From Haemonchus contortus (taxonomy: Eukaryota; Nematoda; Chromadorea; Rhabditida; Trichostrongylidae), in assembly GCA_000469685.2 (NCBI GenBank), contig LS997567.1:1398302-1462301 (forward strand): a DNA stretch of 64,000 nucleotides, in the 5' to 3' direction. Positions within the stretch are counted from its first letter, which is position 1, and each line of letters begins with the position of its first letter. This document shows, piece by piece, positions 35,801 to 48,700 of this stretch. The notes under the pieces are model-generated. The model had not been told where the DNA came from, did not search any database, and saw nothing but the letters and a program-made list of their open reading frames with translations. A program made the position numbers and the translations under genes.

Positions 35801-38800
35801 AGAAAGTTGCCACAGTACTAGCTGCAGTGCTTACCACCTCAGCACTTTATTGTTTGCGAGACCATATGAGAGTATGACAGGCCAGAATAGGGACCTATTA
35901 TCCCAAGAAGGCCGCTGGAGCAACATATGTGGTCGCCGCGCGACAACACGCAGCTCGTTTCACGGCGTATCCATGGGAGACGAGCGTTAGGAACAATTTT
36001 GGGTAATCGATTCGCCGCACGCGGCTGTCGCGGACCACTCATTCGCCGTTTATTACAGCTCTAGCGTTCTTCATACAGCTCAATCGGTATGCAATCATTA
36101 CTTCATGCATAATTCTATTATTAGTACTTTTGTTCTTGTATTTCTTACCTACTGCTGCATCCTGCTACATTCCTTCGCGCGCGACGCCCCTCTCACCGCG
36201 ACGCGACCATTTTGTTCCTAACGCACCACACCCCGTATCCATGACCTTCCCAACGAACGGTGTGCGTGAAAGATTTGTGGCGTAGGCCATGGCAGTGTGC
36301 ACAAAGTTGCAAAGAACATACTACGAACGTGAAATACCTCTTTAACGTCACTTTGCTGCTTCTGTAGAAACTAACGATATTCAGAACTTCTCGTACGAGG
36401 GCGTTCTGTGCTGGGCTAGGCCACTTTTTTCTTAGCACCTTTTGGAACGACACCCATTTCAAATTAACACCCTGTAATATTCCTGAGAAATACGTTTCCA
36501 ATAAGATCTTTGTGTTACTCCCTTGAGCGTACCTGAATTTGTTGATCGAGATCTAAAAACCGTACGGTCACTAGAAAAACTGTGTCCTCGTGAATTACAG
36601 GAACATAATGCAGATGACCAATGTTGTCCAGTCCGAGTGCTGAACGCATTGCTGACACAGCGTTCATGAGTTTGGAGCGAAAACTAAAAGAATAATCACG
36701 GAAATATTACGTGCACTGTGACGTGAGAGCGCGAAATTCCCGCGCGGGGAACGCGGCACTTTTTTTGTGCGGCAGAATGAGTCACTCATGATACTGGCTT
36801 TTACTTCCCACGCGTGGAGGAATGACTGGAAATGATGTAGGACTAACGTTAGACTTTCGCTGTTATCGTAGTGACTGGGATTCGAGTCGATCAGACCGAT
36901 GATGTATTGCCAACACCACGACATTTTCAAGAGCCAGTAGTGATGTTCACTGGAAATGGTTGTAACGGCCTCATCAACCTGAATAGCATTTTCCAAATTG
37001 GTTTTACTGGTTACCAGTTCAAAATTCACTTACAGACAACATTGGAATGCAGTCATCGTTTGTACACAAAAGTTTTCCATCTTTATATATGACTGCTGCG
37101 AGATAAACACCTCTGAAAAATTCCCTTCATGGCAAAGTACTTTGGAACAGAGGTTACTGTAACCTCCACAGTTATGCAACGATTTCGCTAAGTGTTTCCA
37201 ATTTGGGATGCAAAAAATATCCGATCTGGGAAGTTATCGTACTTAGGCCTCTCGTCACCCATTCTTAGGCTAGAGCTATCACTTACAAAATACTGATAGT
37301 CTTGGAATATCTAGTCTGAGGCAAATAATGAAAGTGATAGTCAGAAATATGCAAAAGTGGCGAAGAAAATGCAAAAATCGGCGTATTGGAGAAATTGGTT
37401 AACTAAGGGTTGGACAAGGACGTGGTGACAAAAGTTGCATGAACGGGATATTTATACGATCGTCTAATTGCGTGTACTATAGTGGAAGAGGCTTGCGTGC
37501 AAGGTGTGGGTCCCGGTGCGATTGGTGCAAAATCTACAGCTTTTACAAAGCAGTGAGAACGCGGCGTCTATCTTTGGGTGTATACGTCGACTAAGCCGGT
37601 TTTGGGCCATTATTACGCCCTAACTAGGATGTTTTTCGACGCGACAGGGTCCCTTGTGCTATCCTTGTAGGTCCCGGGCTCATCTTTGGGAGAAATTCTA
37701 GAAACCATTTTTATCATGGACTGGGCCGTTAGGCGACCGAAATGACTTTAAAAACGGGATAGTTGAATCCTAAAGCGTCTTCTCAATACGATCCTTTTAT
37801 TTTTATTTTTATTAAATATTACCTCAATGTATTTTTATTTTCATTATGTCGTCAAATAGATGGGAAAATCTGGGAACAATCTCGGGGTGACTGTCAACAG
37901 CGTCCACTCGCGGCTGTGATCGGAAGGTCGACCCACCTTGTTGTGGACTTCAGCAGTTTCGATGTTCCACTTATCACTCTCTTTAATCCGTTCTTCTTCT
38001 TTCTCATCATTTCGTCGCATGCAGCAAACACTGAAATGCTAAATACAGGAAGAAGGAACTACCAAGTAGCGATGATCAGGGTAAATCCGGCCCCTACATC
38101 TACGTGCTCTCATTCGAAGATCATTTGAAATGAAATTTAACATGAAATATTAACCAGATGGTATTATATATTTCTTGCATGGAAATTATTATTGTAAATA
38201 AGTGTATTGTAAAGGAGGATAGTGATGTAGCGGCAAGTGGTGGGCACATATGCATGGGCACATGTCGATCCAGGATCGATCCGGGATCAAATCCCGGATC
38301 GATGTCTGCGCAGGCCAACCATTCTTTCCATCCCTCTGAGTTCGCTTAATCGATAATGGACCTGTCTGGGGAAAAAAGCAATGTGACCTGTACATAGGCC
38401 AGTCCACTGTTGCTAAAGAGTATCCTTCATACTTTGCTGTTTTAAACAAGTACTAATCCACAAATAGCAGTCTCTGAACTTGATAAGCGTGGAATTTACA
38501 GTAAAGGAGACATGGGATGAGAGTGGTCTAATGTGCTTTAGGTAGCTCCTTCGAGTTTGACGTAAATCATAGACAATGAAAGAAAAGGCTAGGTTCATCC
38601 TTAATTATTGCCAACACTCCGAGTTACCTCTCGTCCACACAAGGGATCGTCGATATTTGTCAACATCTTCAATGAGTGACGTCATGAAATCGTTGTACTT
38701 TGTCCAACAACTCGCTTCAGACTGATGTGCATTAACGACGTCACCGTTCTTGTCAACATCAGTATCAGCTGATAAATCGTCACTAACAGAGCAGTAATCA

Positions 38801-41800
38801 AGCTTATTTGGCTCGGCTGCAAGAAAAATATATTAATTGAATTTTTATAGTCCATCTATGTAGGATGAATTTTGATCTTTTACCACAATGTAAGGATTAG
38901 CCCCCGCTCAAAATGTAATGGTCGAACTGGCGTCCATGGCAAATTCTCAGGTCGTCTGCGCTCTCTTACGTAACTCAGTGGCCACGAATTTTCATTGAGA
39001 AGCCGTGAAGAGGGGCGACTCCGACGCTTCGCTGATTTTATTCGCTTTCTTCTGTTTTGAGAAAGCATGAAGTAATCAAGACAGATAAATTCAGGCAAAC
39101 GTAATCCTTCTAGAAAGGTCGAAAATCAAGTAGGTGGGAATCCCCTATTTTTGTTCAAGCCCCTTTGTTCCCAATATCCACCCCGGCTTTCTGGAGCAAA
39201 TAAATTTGCTTCGGCTTAGGGAAATCTACTACTTTGTAAAGCTTCTAAGTAGCTTATGAGTTCAAAGGATTAATTTTGTAGCATTTTAAAAGTAAGGTCA
39301 CTTACCAGTTTGATGAAGGTACATTGAGCCCGTTGCAGTAAGTTGTGTGTGGGCCTGCATAAATCGGATTAAACTGTGCTCTGGGTAAATAAATAGTTTA
39401 AAGAGTGCATTACTGTGGAATAGTGTGGACCTTTTCGAAACCAGTAGAGCTAGCAAGATGATCGTCAGACATCGCTCGCACCATTCCCTCGAATCTGTTT
39501 GTACGATTATCCAACGAACGATTCTTTATGTAGTGCTCCTGAAACACCCCACCTCCTTTTATTACATCGCTCAACGGGCCTCATTTGGCTTTCCAACGCA
39601 AATCCAGCTACCAATATTAAGATGCATATCGATTGATAGAAACAGATCTTGCGTCTATACGTTGAGCTCTTTATTTGTCCTTTTTTATTTGTATTTGGAA
39701 AATAGAGTTCAAATACAAATCAATAATCAGTCACTCCGATTCTCTTCGATCAAGTCAACTACTCTGGTGGGTGGTTTTTAACCTGCCTTGGGAATCAGCA
39801 GTTCGGAATCTAGCATTCTTTCCTCAATTGTTGTTACCGTTACAAAAAAAAGTCCTCTTAGTAATTGGTAATTGATTGGGCTGACAAGTTTAGGAGTAAA
39901 CCAGTCTTGGGCTGCGTAAATGCGGGTGTACAATGAACAAATCATCAAACTATCAAGCAGCTGACTGAACTCACTGCTGAATGCGTTGAAAAGGATCGAA
40001 CCTAATTTTTCTTGCACTGTTTGTAATTCTTTTGAATTAATATGGTACTATTTGAATTTTTCCCGAGACTCGCTTACACCACTCAAACAGAATGGTTGGT
40101 CTATGTATCTACAGGATGGCTTTTTGAAACGGAATCTTATCGTAGACATTAATACCATATTTTGTATTTAATGTCATTGTTATTAAATATTATATTTACC
40201 GAATATATATCACAGAAACCGTTATATTAGGCGCATTTTGTCATAGTTATCATCAGTTATCACGAATTACCATTTCCTGATATTAGTAGCGATCTATTGA
40301 AGGGGCAGGGTAGCGTGGCAAGCCGAGATAAGAATGTAAAAGCATGGATTGCCAAGCCTTCAACCCGCGTGAGAGGTTTTTTCTGCTAAATTAGGAATAT
40401 AATGTTTTCAAATCAGCTTTATCAGGATTTCTGTAAGAAAATTGATTCTGAATTTCGTAGAGTAAAAAAATGCTCGTTAATGTCTTATAAAAAGTGTATT
40501 CAAAGTCACCTTGGTCGGTGAAGTCAGAAGAGACATGCGTCGTCGTGCGACATCACGGATACTGAGTAACTTTTTCTGATCTATAGCTTTGTAAGCTGAA
40601 ATAGGCACGGATTACACAGCATAAATTCCGTATAGGGGGTGGGGGAAGAACTAGAAAGGGAAAGAACTAGAAAGTCAAGGCCGGAATTTCTGTTCCTGGA
40701 AACATCAGCACCTTTGCTCTGGCAGTGGCGTGCTGTTGATCAGCCTATAGTGGTTTTGTTTATTTATTTGTTTTTCTTAATAGGTTTCTGAGGAGTAAAA
40801 AGAAAAAATGTGAATTATATTTTCTTCATTCTAGATTTTCTATCCAAACCGGAATTAAATCTTTTGAGTAAGTATTTTGCCTTTGCAGTATGAAAGAACG
40901 ACTAAGCGATGTTCACATTAGTGAAATTCAGTGGAATTTGGTTTTTGAAGCAAAATGAATCAAAAATTTTCAGAAGTAAGTGCAAGCTGGCTCAGCTCGA
41001 AGGCGGCTATCTAGGAAGTGATTGGCTCATTTTCTTGCATTTTAATTTATTACAACCTCAAAGTACGAGTTTATAGAGACTCAACTATTGAGGACAAGCT
41101 GGAAAGCGATCTAAACCGTAGCACCATATGGGAATTGGTACCCAAACAGACAACAATTCACCTGATTCTTTTCTTCCTGCGACGCTGCGACACGCCACTT
41201 CAGCCAGCCACTCCTCGAGCGCCCGTCCGACGGAGCGGATTGATCGTAGCTGTGATCGAAGTGATCGCAACTTATGGGGCTTTGGAAGGCCTCTGAGAAG
41301 GTACTGCCGACGTTCCTCGGCTGTTGTGTAGAAGTTCCCACTGTATGCGTTCATCCCAGCATTTACCCTTGGTGGGCACTTCGCATTCGACTTGATAACA
41401 ACACCTTGAAAAGCCCAACAGGATTAGTCCACTTCAGCACAACTACACGATTGGTACTTCCGCGGATATTGCAATTTGTAGATTCGCTGATATCAAGTCG
41501 GATTTAATGGACCGAGGGTGTTCCTATCCAGAGGAGATAGCTTGGCCTATCACATCATACTACCAGTTATCCTTTCTCGCCCGAAGCTACGGAGCCTTCG
41601 TTTATTTCGAAAATCAGCTGAGTGCAGTAGAAATTCATGAAGGTATTGTACATGTCATAACAGTAAATAGGCTTTGACAGGCAGGGCGCTTCTGATAACG
41701 GAGGGGACGGACCTTTCATGAGACCTATCAAGGGCGGAAAAACTCTACTTGAGCATCGGCCGCTTACCACAATCAGGCTGGTGGGTCAATGTGAGTTTCA

Positions 41801-42878
41801 GGGGTGTTCATTCGCGGAGAACTGGTTCAACAAGGACTTGCTCCTCTGGTTCAGCAGTTTTACAGGATACAAAACTGATGACAAAGCCAAATGAGATCTC
41901 AAGATAAATTCAAGGCAAGCAGAACAAACCAATGGTCATTTATATAGGCCGGTGGAACAGGAAGGCCTAATACATTACTCACAAAGTAGTGGTTGCAGAA
42001 CGACTTTCTAATTTATTACAAGTTCGCCTTTCGAGACAGGACAGGCACGCTTTTCTCGAAAAATACAATACGGATGACAATGAAAGAGTGAAGTTCTGGT
42101 GAAGCAAGGTCTCTCACCAGATGGAGCTCAACTGTGACATTAGATTTCTTGTCGAGTAAGATGTTGACAGAGGAGATTACAGTTATCACGGAGGGTAAAA
42201 AACTGTCACGTGATAATGTCGATAGACAAAATTCATTGAACCGGTCTGAAGGTAGATTGGGAGAGCACCAGAGGCTTTTAATGGAATGAAGTCCAACTAG
42301 ACTAGTCATCGTTACATCGGACACAGGTGAACGCTATGTTGTAGTAGTATGATGTGGGAGAACATCAGGGGGCACCCGGACGTCCCGACCAGTGATTCTA
42401 CCTCTCTCATAAAGAGCGACGTGCAGATGGCAAGATTTCGGCAACTGACTGTGTCTATGAAACATTCGATCACTCATTCAATGAATGAAAGCCGGTCGCC
42501 GTGACAAACAGTATATTGTACTTGCTACCTTGCAAGAACATTAAGTTTACCAGTTAGGCATATTTAGCGCAACTTTTTGTCAACCTGTTCCTGAGGAGGA
42601 CAAAGTTCCCATAAACATTCTCAGTTTTTCTATGATCGAGGCTTAGAGTGTATTTGATTTGTCATTGAGAATCCGCCCATGATTAATTGCTCCCTTACGA
42701 AAGCCAGGAGGACCGGTCGGTGACTGAATCAACCTGTTAGTTCTCAGAGTTACTGCGGTATCGAGGCTTTCTGAGCTCGGACCTCAACGACCTTTTGGAA
42801 TCTAAGTCTACGGAGTGTGCCTTCAATAGCTTTAAGTTGATTTGTATCGTTGAATAAGTACATTGACAAGAACATCGA
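32859..42878 (-). CDS. gene B: large unidentified protein, at least 14 exons
   Basis: I do not recognise this protein. Supported exons (minus, 5' to 3'): 42792-42878, 42118-42245, 41162-41340, 40510-40561, 39306-39354, 38628-38816, 36848-37028, 36533-36683 (or down to 36519), 35427-35571, 34328-34507, 33637-33758, 33308-33435, 33177-33217, 32859-32948. From 39354 to the TGA stop the phases agree throughout if the 36519 donor is used. Conserved-looking segments are HYVPVIHEDTVFLVTVRF, HVFVRDNPDVTEEEWQFL, DSDIVPGHRLYHAEIL and a basic, helical C-terminus (KKLDEIWKKSRW). No signal peptide or catalytic motif was seen. At least one exon is missing between 42118 and 40561, and the true start lies further upstream. 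Longin/DENN-type trafficking proteins were considered but nothing proves it. Confidence 0.6.
34754..34769 (+). repeat. dispersed GC-rich repeat, copy 1
   Basis: The 16-base string AACGCGTTCTTCAGAA occurs here and at 43663, each within a few hundred bases of CpG-rich sequence (about 34690-34990 here). It lies in an intron of gene B and is probably part of a dispersed repeat family. Confidence 0.45.
35984..36224. repeat. fold-back element in an intron of gene B
   Basis: The left arm GCGTTAGGAACAA (35984-35996) is a perfect inverted copy of the right arm TTGTTCCTAACGC (36212-36224). The interior is GC-rich. Both sides also carry CGTATCCATG. No transposase is present. It resembles a small non-autonomous element, possibly with longer ends outside the arms. 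Confidence 0.5.
38221..38413 (+). repeat. tRNA-derived SINE-like element, copy 1
   Basis: The head contains GATGTAGCGGCAAGTGG, an A-box-like stretch. It is followed by a perfect T-arm-like hairpin, CCGGG-ATCAAAT-CCCGG, inside a 13-bp-arm inverted repeat (38275-38303). The body shares the GGCCAACC...CATCCCTC...GACCTGTCTGGG pattern with the copies at 49361 and 51905. It lies within an intron of gene B. Confidence 0.65.
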
Positions 42879-43662
42879 CTGAACCATATAAATTCATTGC
42901 AAAGGCTAAATACACATCTCAAAGTCCCCACCGTCTCTGATGGAAATTGAGTTCATGGCGAATTCCTTGGAGATTAGAATGTATTCTCACTTTTTATTAT
43001 TTCAGTGAAGTTTTTTGTTGCCTTTTGGCAAGTAGATAATAAGTACATTGTCGTACAAAGTGATTTAGTTCTACAGTACCAACTTTCAGCTCGTTGATCT
43101 CAACGATCGCTTTCTTTTGATTAAAGAAAGGCTCCAATTGAAAGAGAAACTCAAAAAGTGGTCTATTTGTGATAAACTTTTGAACGTCTGGGAAGTGAAA
43201 AGTTATAGAGATAAGGTAAATTTGGTCTCCAATGGTAACTGATGATGAAAGGCTATGAAAAAATCGCTCAAAAGTGGAAACTATCAGAGTGGTCTAGCAC
43301 ATAAAAGGAAATTACTTAGGTAAAAAAGGGTTACCTGTTTTGTAACTCAATTAGACATGATAAGTTGCGGAGAGTAGTTGAATCGTAAAATGCAATGGGG
43401 TATGCGCCACCACGCGCGTCCGCGGCGACACACTAATCAAAAGGCCCCGTCCTTGTGAATCACCGACTTTCAACGAGTAATACTGTGGGAAATATCCCCA
43501 TACCGCCGACGGAACGCCTTTCATTACGCAAACGGAAAAACGGAACAAACGGGCATTGTTCCGTCCCGCTTACTAGAGCGTTACGTTGTAATCATAACGA
43601 TTTCTATACGATAAAACACGTCGTCACGGGATTACGGTAAAACAGTTTCCGTCATACGGTGA

Positions 43663-43678
43663 AACGCGTTCTTCAGAA
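43663..43678 (+). repeat. dispersed GC-rich repeat, copy 2
   Basis: This is the second identical copy of AACGCGTTCTTCAGAA (see 34754). It sits at the end of a CpG-rich block (about 43390-43680). Confidence 0.45.
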
Positions 43679-44738
43679 AGTAGTTGACTTCTCATTTAGT
43701 GAGGCTATTACTTTGAAAACTTTTTTGTACCATTACTTCCTTCTGAGTTCATTTTCTTTCTTCATGTAGTGGACTAGCAGAACCACTCAACTTACTAGAT
43801 GAGGATAGCAGTATGTTGATTTGTCTAGCTTTACTGGTATCGACTGACCGTCTTTGTGTATTTAGTCACTGACGTTTTTGTAATTTTTTTCAAATAGACT
43901 TTAGCGTATGTCGTGGAAGTGTGTTCGTAATAAGGTCGACAATGGTGAGAAGGGTGGTCGCGGAACGATTTCCAAGGTCGTCCCACTCTCAAATAAACAC
44001 ATCCCCATCGATTCAGAGCAGGAGTCATTTCAAAGACGTTCAGGCTGAGGCTGGGACCGTTAATCGCTCAGTAGATGCCTAACTAGAGAACCCACAAAAA
44101 ATTTGGTCATAAAAAATGGTGAGAATGCTTTCCAGTAGAGAAGTAACTGCGCTGCACTTATTTAGATATTTTTCTCAATGGAACTGCAACACTTGAAACT
44201 TCCATAGAACTTTTCGTTGAGTCGAAGAGCATTTCTTTAGCGTCATTAAAGGTACAATTTCAGTTTTTTTGTGATGGAGGATTCCAGACATTCCATCCCT
44301 AACTCTTGATGTGGTGACGGGGTACTGAAACGGGAGTAATCGAGTAATTGACTTACTTTCCGGCAACGCCAGAGTCGCCTTTGTGATTGGAAAACAGAAT
44401 GGGGTAGTAGTGGGACGCGATAAAATTCGGAGCATCCTCTTTCCTACCGCAGTAGTTACTTCTACCCTAACTAAAAGTAATCGTCGAAGAATTTCGGCAA
44501 TTTGGTTGCCTGGGGCCTGCAATGGCATCAGAAAATGAATCAGAAAGTCTGAGTTGATTGAAAAAAGTGGAGCGAGAAAGGAGAACGCGTCTGCTTGGAG
44601 TGCTGCGCTTGCAGGAACTATTCTACGGGACTTTTTTATATTAAATAGCCATATTTTATTACTCAATAAAGCTTCATTAGTAGAGGACTACTCGTGCAGC
44701 CATCACTGAGAAAGCATCAATCTTAAAAACTCATTTCA

Positions 44739-45068
44739 GTGCATGTGATAGAACTGGCTAGGTTCCAATTCCACTTCTTACAGATTCCTGCGACATATGC
44801 ACCCCCCATGTGCTCCTGCTCAGGTTCACGGAGGTTCGAAGGCGATGTGCGTTGGACTAGAGGACTGCGTTCTGACCCTCCGTCTCATCACCCACCTGGT
44901 CTCATGTGGAATGAAATAAGTAAGTCAGAGATCTTTCATGATAATGGGATGTTTGATCAGGTTCATCGGAAGCGATACATGGAGGCCTATCGAATGGTTG
45001 CAATGGTTATGATCGGATGCTTTGAGTTGATTCTGCCAAATTTTGGCACTTTCCTTGTCCCTGATTAA
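44739..45068 (+). CDS. orphan open frame, doubtful
   Basis: A 109-codon frame on the plus strand with a protein-like second half (QVHRKRYMEAYRMVAMVMIG, ending in TAA). There are no flanking exons, no signal and no recognised family. It may be a decayed transposon fragment or chance. Confidence 0.2.
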   Translation: MHVIELARFQFHFLQIPATYAPPMCSCSGSRRFEGDVRWTRGLRSDPPSHHPPGLMWNEISKSEIFHDNGMFDQVHRKRYMEAYRMVAMVMIGCFELILPNFGTFLVPD

Positions 45069-45762
45069 CCTGGATAAGGAACGGTAACATAACAATAATG
45101 TTGCTCCAGCAATTGGTCCAAAGCAAGCATGACAATGCCATAAGTCTAATCAAATAGGTTGAGAAGAATTGTTCTTAATCAAAAAATCCACTTTACGTTA
45201 TAGTTGTTCTCTCTGAAAGGGCGAGCGGAAGTATGTATGTGCGCTGTAGCCGAGCGGAACCAATCACAGTGGCTCGCGACCATTCTGTAAATACGCGTTG
45301 CAACCGCTCGCCCGCCTATTGTTATCTTTGTTGGCCACGAAATAAGTGTTTGAACAATCCTCTGCTTATTTTAGTTCAAATGCAACCGAAACAAAACGAA
45401 GTTACTCGCACACAGATCCATACTCAAAGAATCTTGAACTTCATTCAGACAAGAAATTCATCGTACGGGTTTGCTGGAATTCCTGAGATTTATACAAATA
45501 ATAAGAGTGATCCGTGGATCTATCTTAGGCAGTAGTGCATATTGAACGGGTTTTAAAGTTCCTATTAATTATAGCTGATGTAAATTGCCAAATAATTATG
45601 CTAATTGTAATAGGCATTGTTCATCGGCCTCGGTCTTATCAGCAGATCAAGAACTGTAGATCATCTTCGTCCAAAGAACTGCGAGAATATGTTTGTCGAC
45701 GGCTGTGGTCGCTCCGGTTGAGCGTTACTTCTCATTAACGCGTTGAAAACGGCTGAAAAAGA

Positions 45763-48700
45763 TTACTTTCCTTCCCGGTACTTCTCAGTACTGACCACTA
45801 CTTCTTCGTAGGACCCACCATCGAGGTTCTGTGCACTCCCACTGGCTAGCTGTGGATTAAGCAAACTTTGTAGTGGAGGCGGTGCTGGCGTTGTTGTCGT
45901 CGTGCGACGCGTTACACCTGAATGGTCAACGCTTACATTTTACTACTTGAGTAGCTCGGGTTGTGTATTCGCGGAGGTTTTTTAGATATTGCCTTTGTGA
46001 CTTGTAGGCTCTTCCTGCTTACTCTATCAGAATTTCTGATTCTTCAGTGGAAAATCTCCATCATTACTAACTGCTTTTCGTTCATGCCCTTAGAACTGTG
46101 TTAACACATACTGGTAATTCACCTACTTCCTTTTTATTCTACACGACTATCTCGAAGAAGTAGGCATGAATCAAGGCTAGAAAGCACTCTGTAAAGGCTT
46201 AGCACGGAGTGGTCAGTAGAGACCACTCTATTGAAATGCGCTGGGGTGTCGCTGAAGCCACCGTTAGGACAGGCTCCTCTCAAGGAGGATGTGCTTCCCT
46301 GCTTACATCTAGAATCCCGATCAACTGTGAGCGCAGGACAACTCTTTATGCAATTTAAAAAATTTCAGATTCAAAATTTTCGATTCAGCGCTCAAGAACT
46401 TTTCGGAGAAATTAATTGTGAAAGAAAGTTGTGGGACAGTCAATTTGGTAGTCACCTCAGGGCTTCTTGTCTACCCGTTTGTTCATAAAGAAAGTGCAGG
46501 CACTGACAGCTCTGTGATTTTTGATTAATTAAAGTGGGGGGCAAGTAAAAACTAATGAATAAGGGCACAGGGGTAATAAATGCGTGTTGTTACTCTCAAT
46601 TGCAGAGGTCGGCTACAGGGGTGGGTTACGGCTACGTTCAGCTTTGCTTATGATGAGAAGGGGACCGCGGAAGGGACCACCGCGTGTGTCGCACGTGATG
46701 ATCTACATTCAAAGCTTCCAGGGGATGATTCACGTGTGAAGTTCTAAGCTATAGTGTACCCTAATGAAAAAAAATGCTAAATCTCAGCTGGGAAGATAAG
46801 GCATTGTATCACATTCCCTCTGTCCTCAACCTTTGTTTTTTCACATTTTGAAGGAGGTCTTAATAAGCTGCGAAGGATTTCATCTGTTCATGACTCTGGT
46901 AAATTGTAACTGCACAACTTTATAATGGATCTGAACCTACCGAAGAGCTCCCACAAGTTGATCTGCCCAAGACTTGACGGAGACTGGGACTGTCGTTGCT
47001 GCGCTTGTGGAGGTGGTGCTCCTAAAACATTCAAGAACACTCATTTCACTATTTTTTCTTTGAAAAATTCTTTCATTGCCTCAAAAGGCAATCACCAATC
47101 AATCCAACGTATTTATGTTGTAAAAAAAGTAGTAAAATAATAGTGAAAGATAAATGTAATTTCTCAAGGGTCATACCTAGTAATGATCCGAAGAAATTTC
47201 CTTGCCGAGGCCGAGGTGTTGGTGGTGTGGGAAGGGGCTCGGAGTCATCCACTGACGATCCTGAAGCAAACGAGTCAGATGAAGTGATTTGCTAGCACTC
47301 TGAGCGAAGAGCTTTCCCACACTTATACTTTATACTATGCAGTAATGTCAGTGGAAGAATAGATTTTCGAGAAAAACGCAGGAAATTGGGGAAAAGGCGA
47401 AGTTTTTACGAGATTAGTTGAATCTCCTTTTTTGAATCATGAGTAACGTGGTGTTCATTAAAAGTTCTCTAACACGACTAACTAGCTTAATTGCACTTCT
47501 CTCAGGCTCGGAAAAAAACCGTTTACACTCCTATAAAAGCAAATTTTTCTCTTCATATTTCTTTTTTTTTTCCTTTAGTTCCTTTCCATAATCACCCTCA
47601 ATATCCATTGCGTTTCTGTGTTGCTGCCACTTCCTCTTCTCCGTACTTACACCTCGACCTTGATCACGATGGGTCTCTTGCCCTAACGTTTCTACGTCTT
47701 CCTTTGGGAGCCCATAAAGGTCACTTTTTCCGAGCTTCGAAGTCGAATCTTCTTATGTGGGTGCTTGGTCCTGCAACCTCCACAGATGGTGCCTATACCA
47801 CCACAGGAGCTATCCGTACATCCTCCAATGAACAGAGACCTTTATGCTTCCCTTACTTTTGTGTTTTTCGAGGGAGTAGTTGTCCAGAGTAAAAACGAGT
47901 ATGCTGAATTCGATCATTGCCTCCAAAGTGTTTTTACCATTGTAAAGATCCCTTTTTCTTACGAATCATGCCCAGAGCCCAGATCACATCTGTCAAAATG
48001 AATGGGAACGATTCTCTTATTTTATCGAAAAAAATACTGAGATGACCGAATCAGCAAGCTGTGAAAATGCCTTGGAATATGAGACTCTCTCAGCGCTCAG
48101 CAGCCATCTACCCATTTATTAAGAAGGTGCAGGTAACTTTTCCAAAATATTCATCCATGCACCTTTCATGTAAAGCATTTGTAGGACAACCTTGTCCCAT
48201 AAAATATTCAGGGGCAAATCAAAAGAAACCTATCGATAATAAGGTGGTTCCCAGAAATGAAGTTCTACAATTTTTCCTTTTTTTCAAGTGTTACTCCACT
48301 TAATTTCGGAGTTAATGCTTCAAAAGCAATAGTGGAGAAGAACAAATTAAAACGATCTCGATTGAGGATTTATCCAGTCGTTGATAAGGGCATGTATTAC
48401 AGTCCTAGGATAGTGTTCTTCTAACAATCAGGAAACGGCATTTAATGGGCATTTATGGCCCTAGCTTAGGCCCTATTTGAAACAATCACTCTACAGCCAC
48501 TGCAGTATCACTTTTGAAAACAGCTGACCACACAGTGCTAAACAATCTTCATCAATAGTGGCCTAAGTTGCTATTTCCAAATTCTGCAGTCACCTGCGTG
48601 GCGCATCCCAGAAGTAACACCAAAATTGGGATAAATCGAGACATCAATCGAAAAAAAGGCGGAAAAACAAGATTGAAGTAGTCTACTTATTGCAAAGGAG

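Larger units (their letters stand above)
42879..45762. other. region between gene S and the known part of gene B
   Basis: This probably holds the missing 5' exons of gene B. The segment 44480-44640 (minus) is open in more than one frame and has a good acceptor at about 44520, but no frame could be chosen. A second copy of the GC-rich 16-mer lies at 43663-43678. A plus-strand frame, 44739-45068, is listed separately. Confidence 0.35.

Noticed and set aside
38880..39098. Arg-rich minus-strand frame between two gene B exons
   Set aside because: The exons at 39306 and 38816 join in phase without it, and its own ends give the wrong phase.
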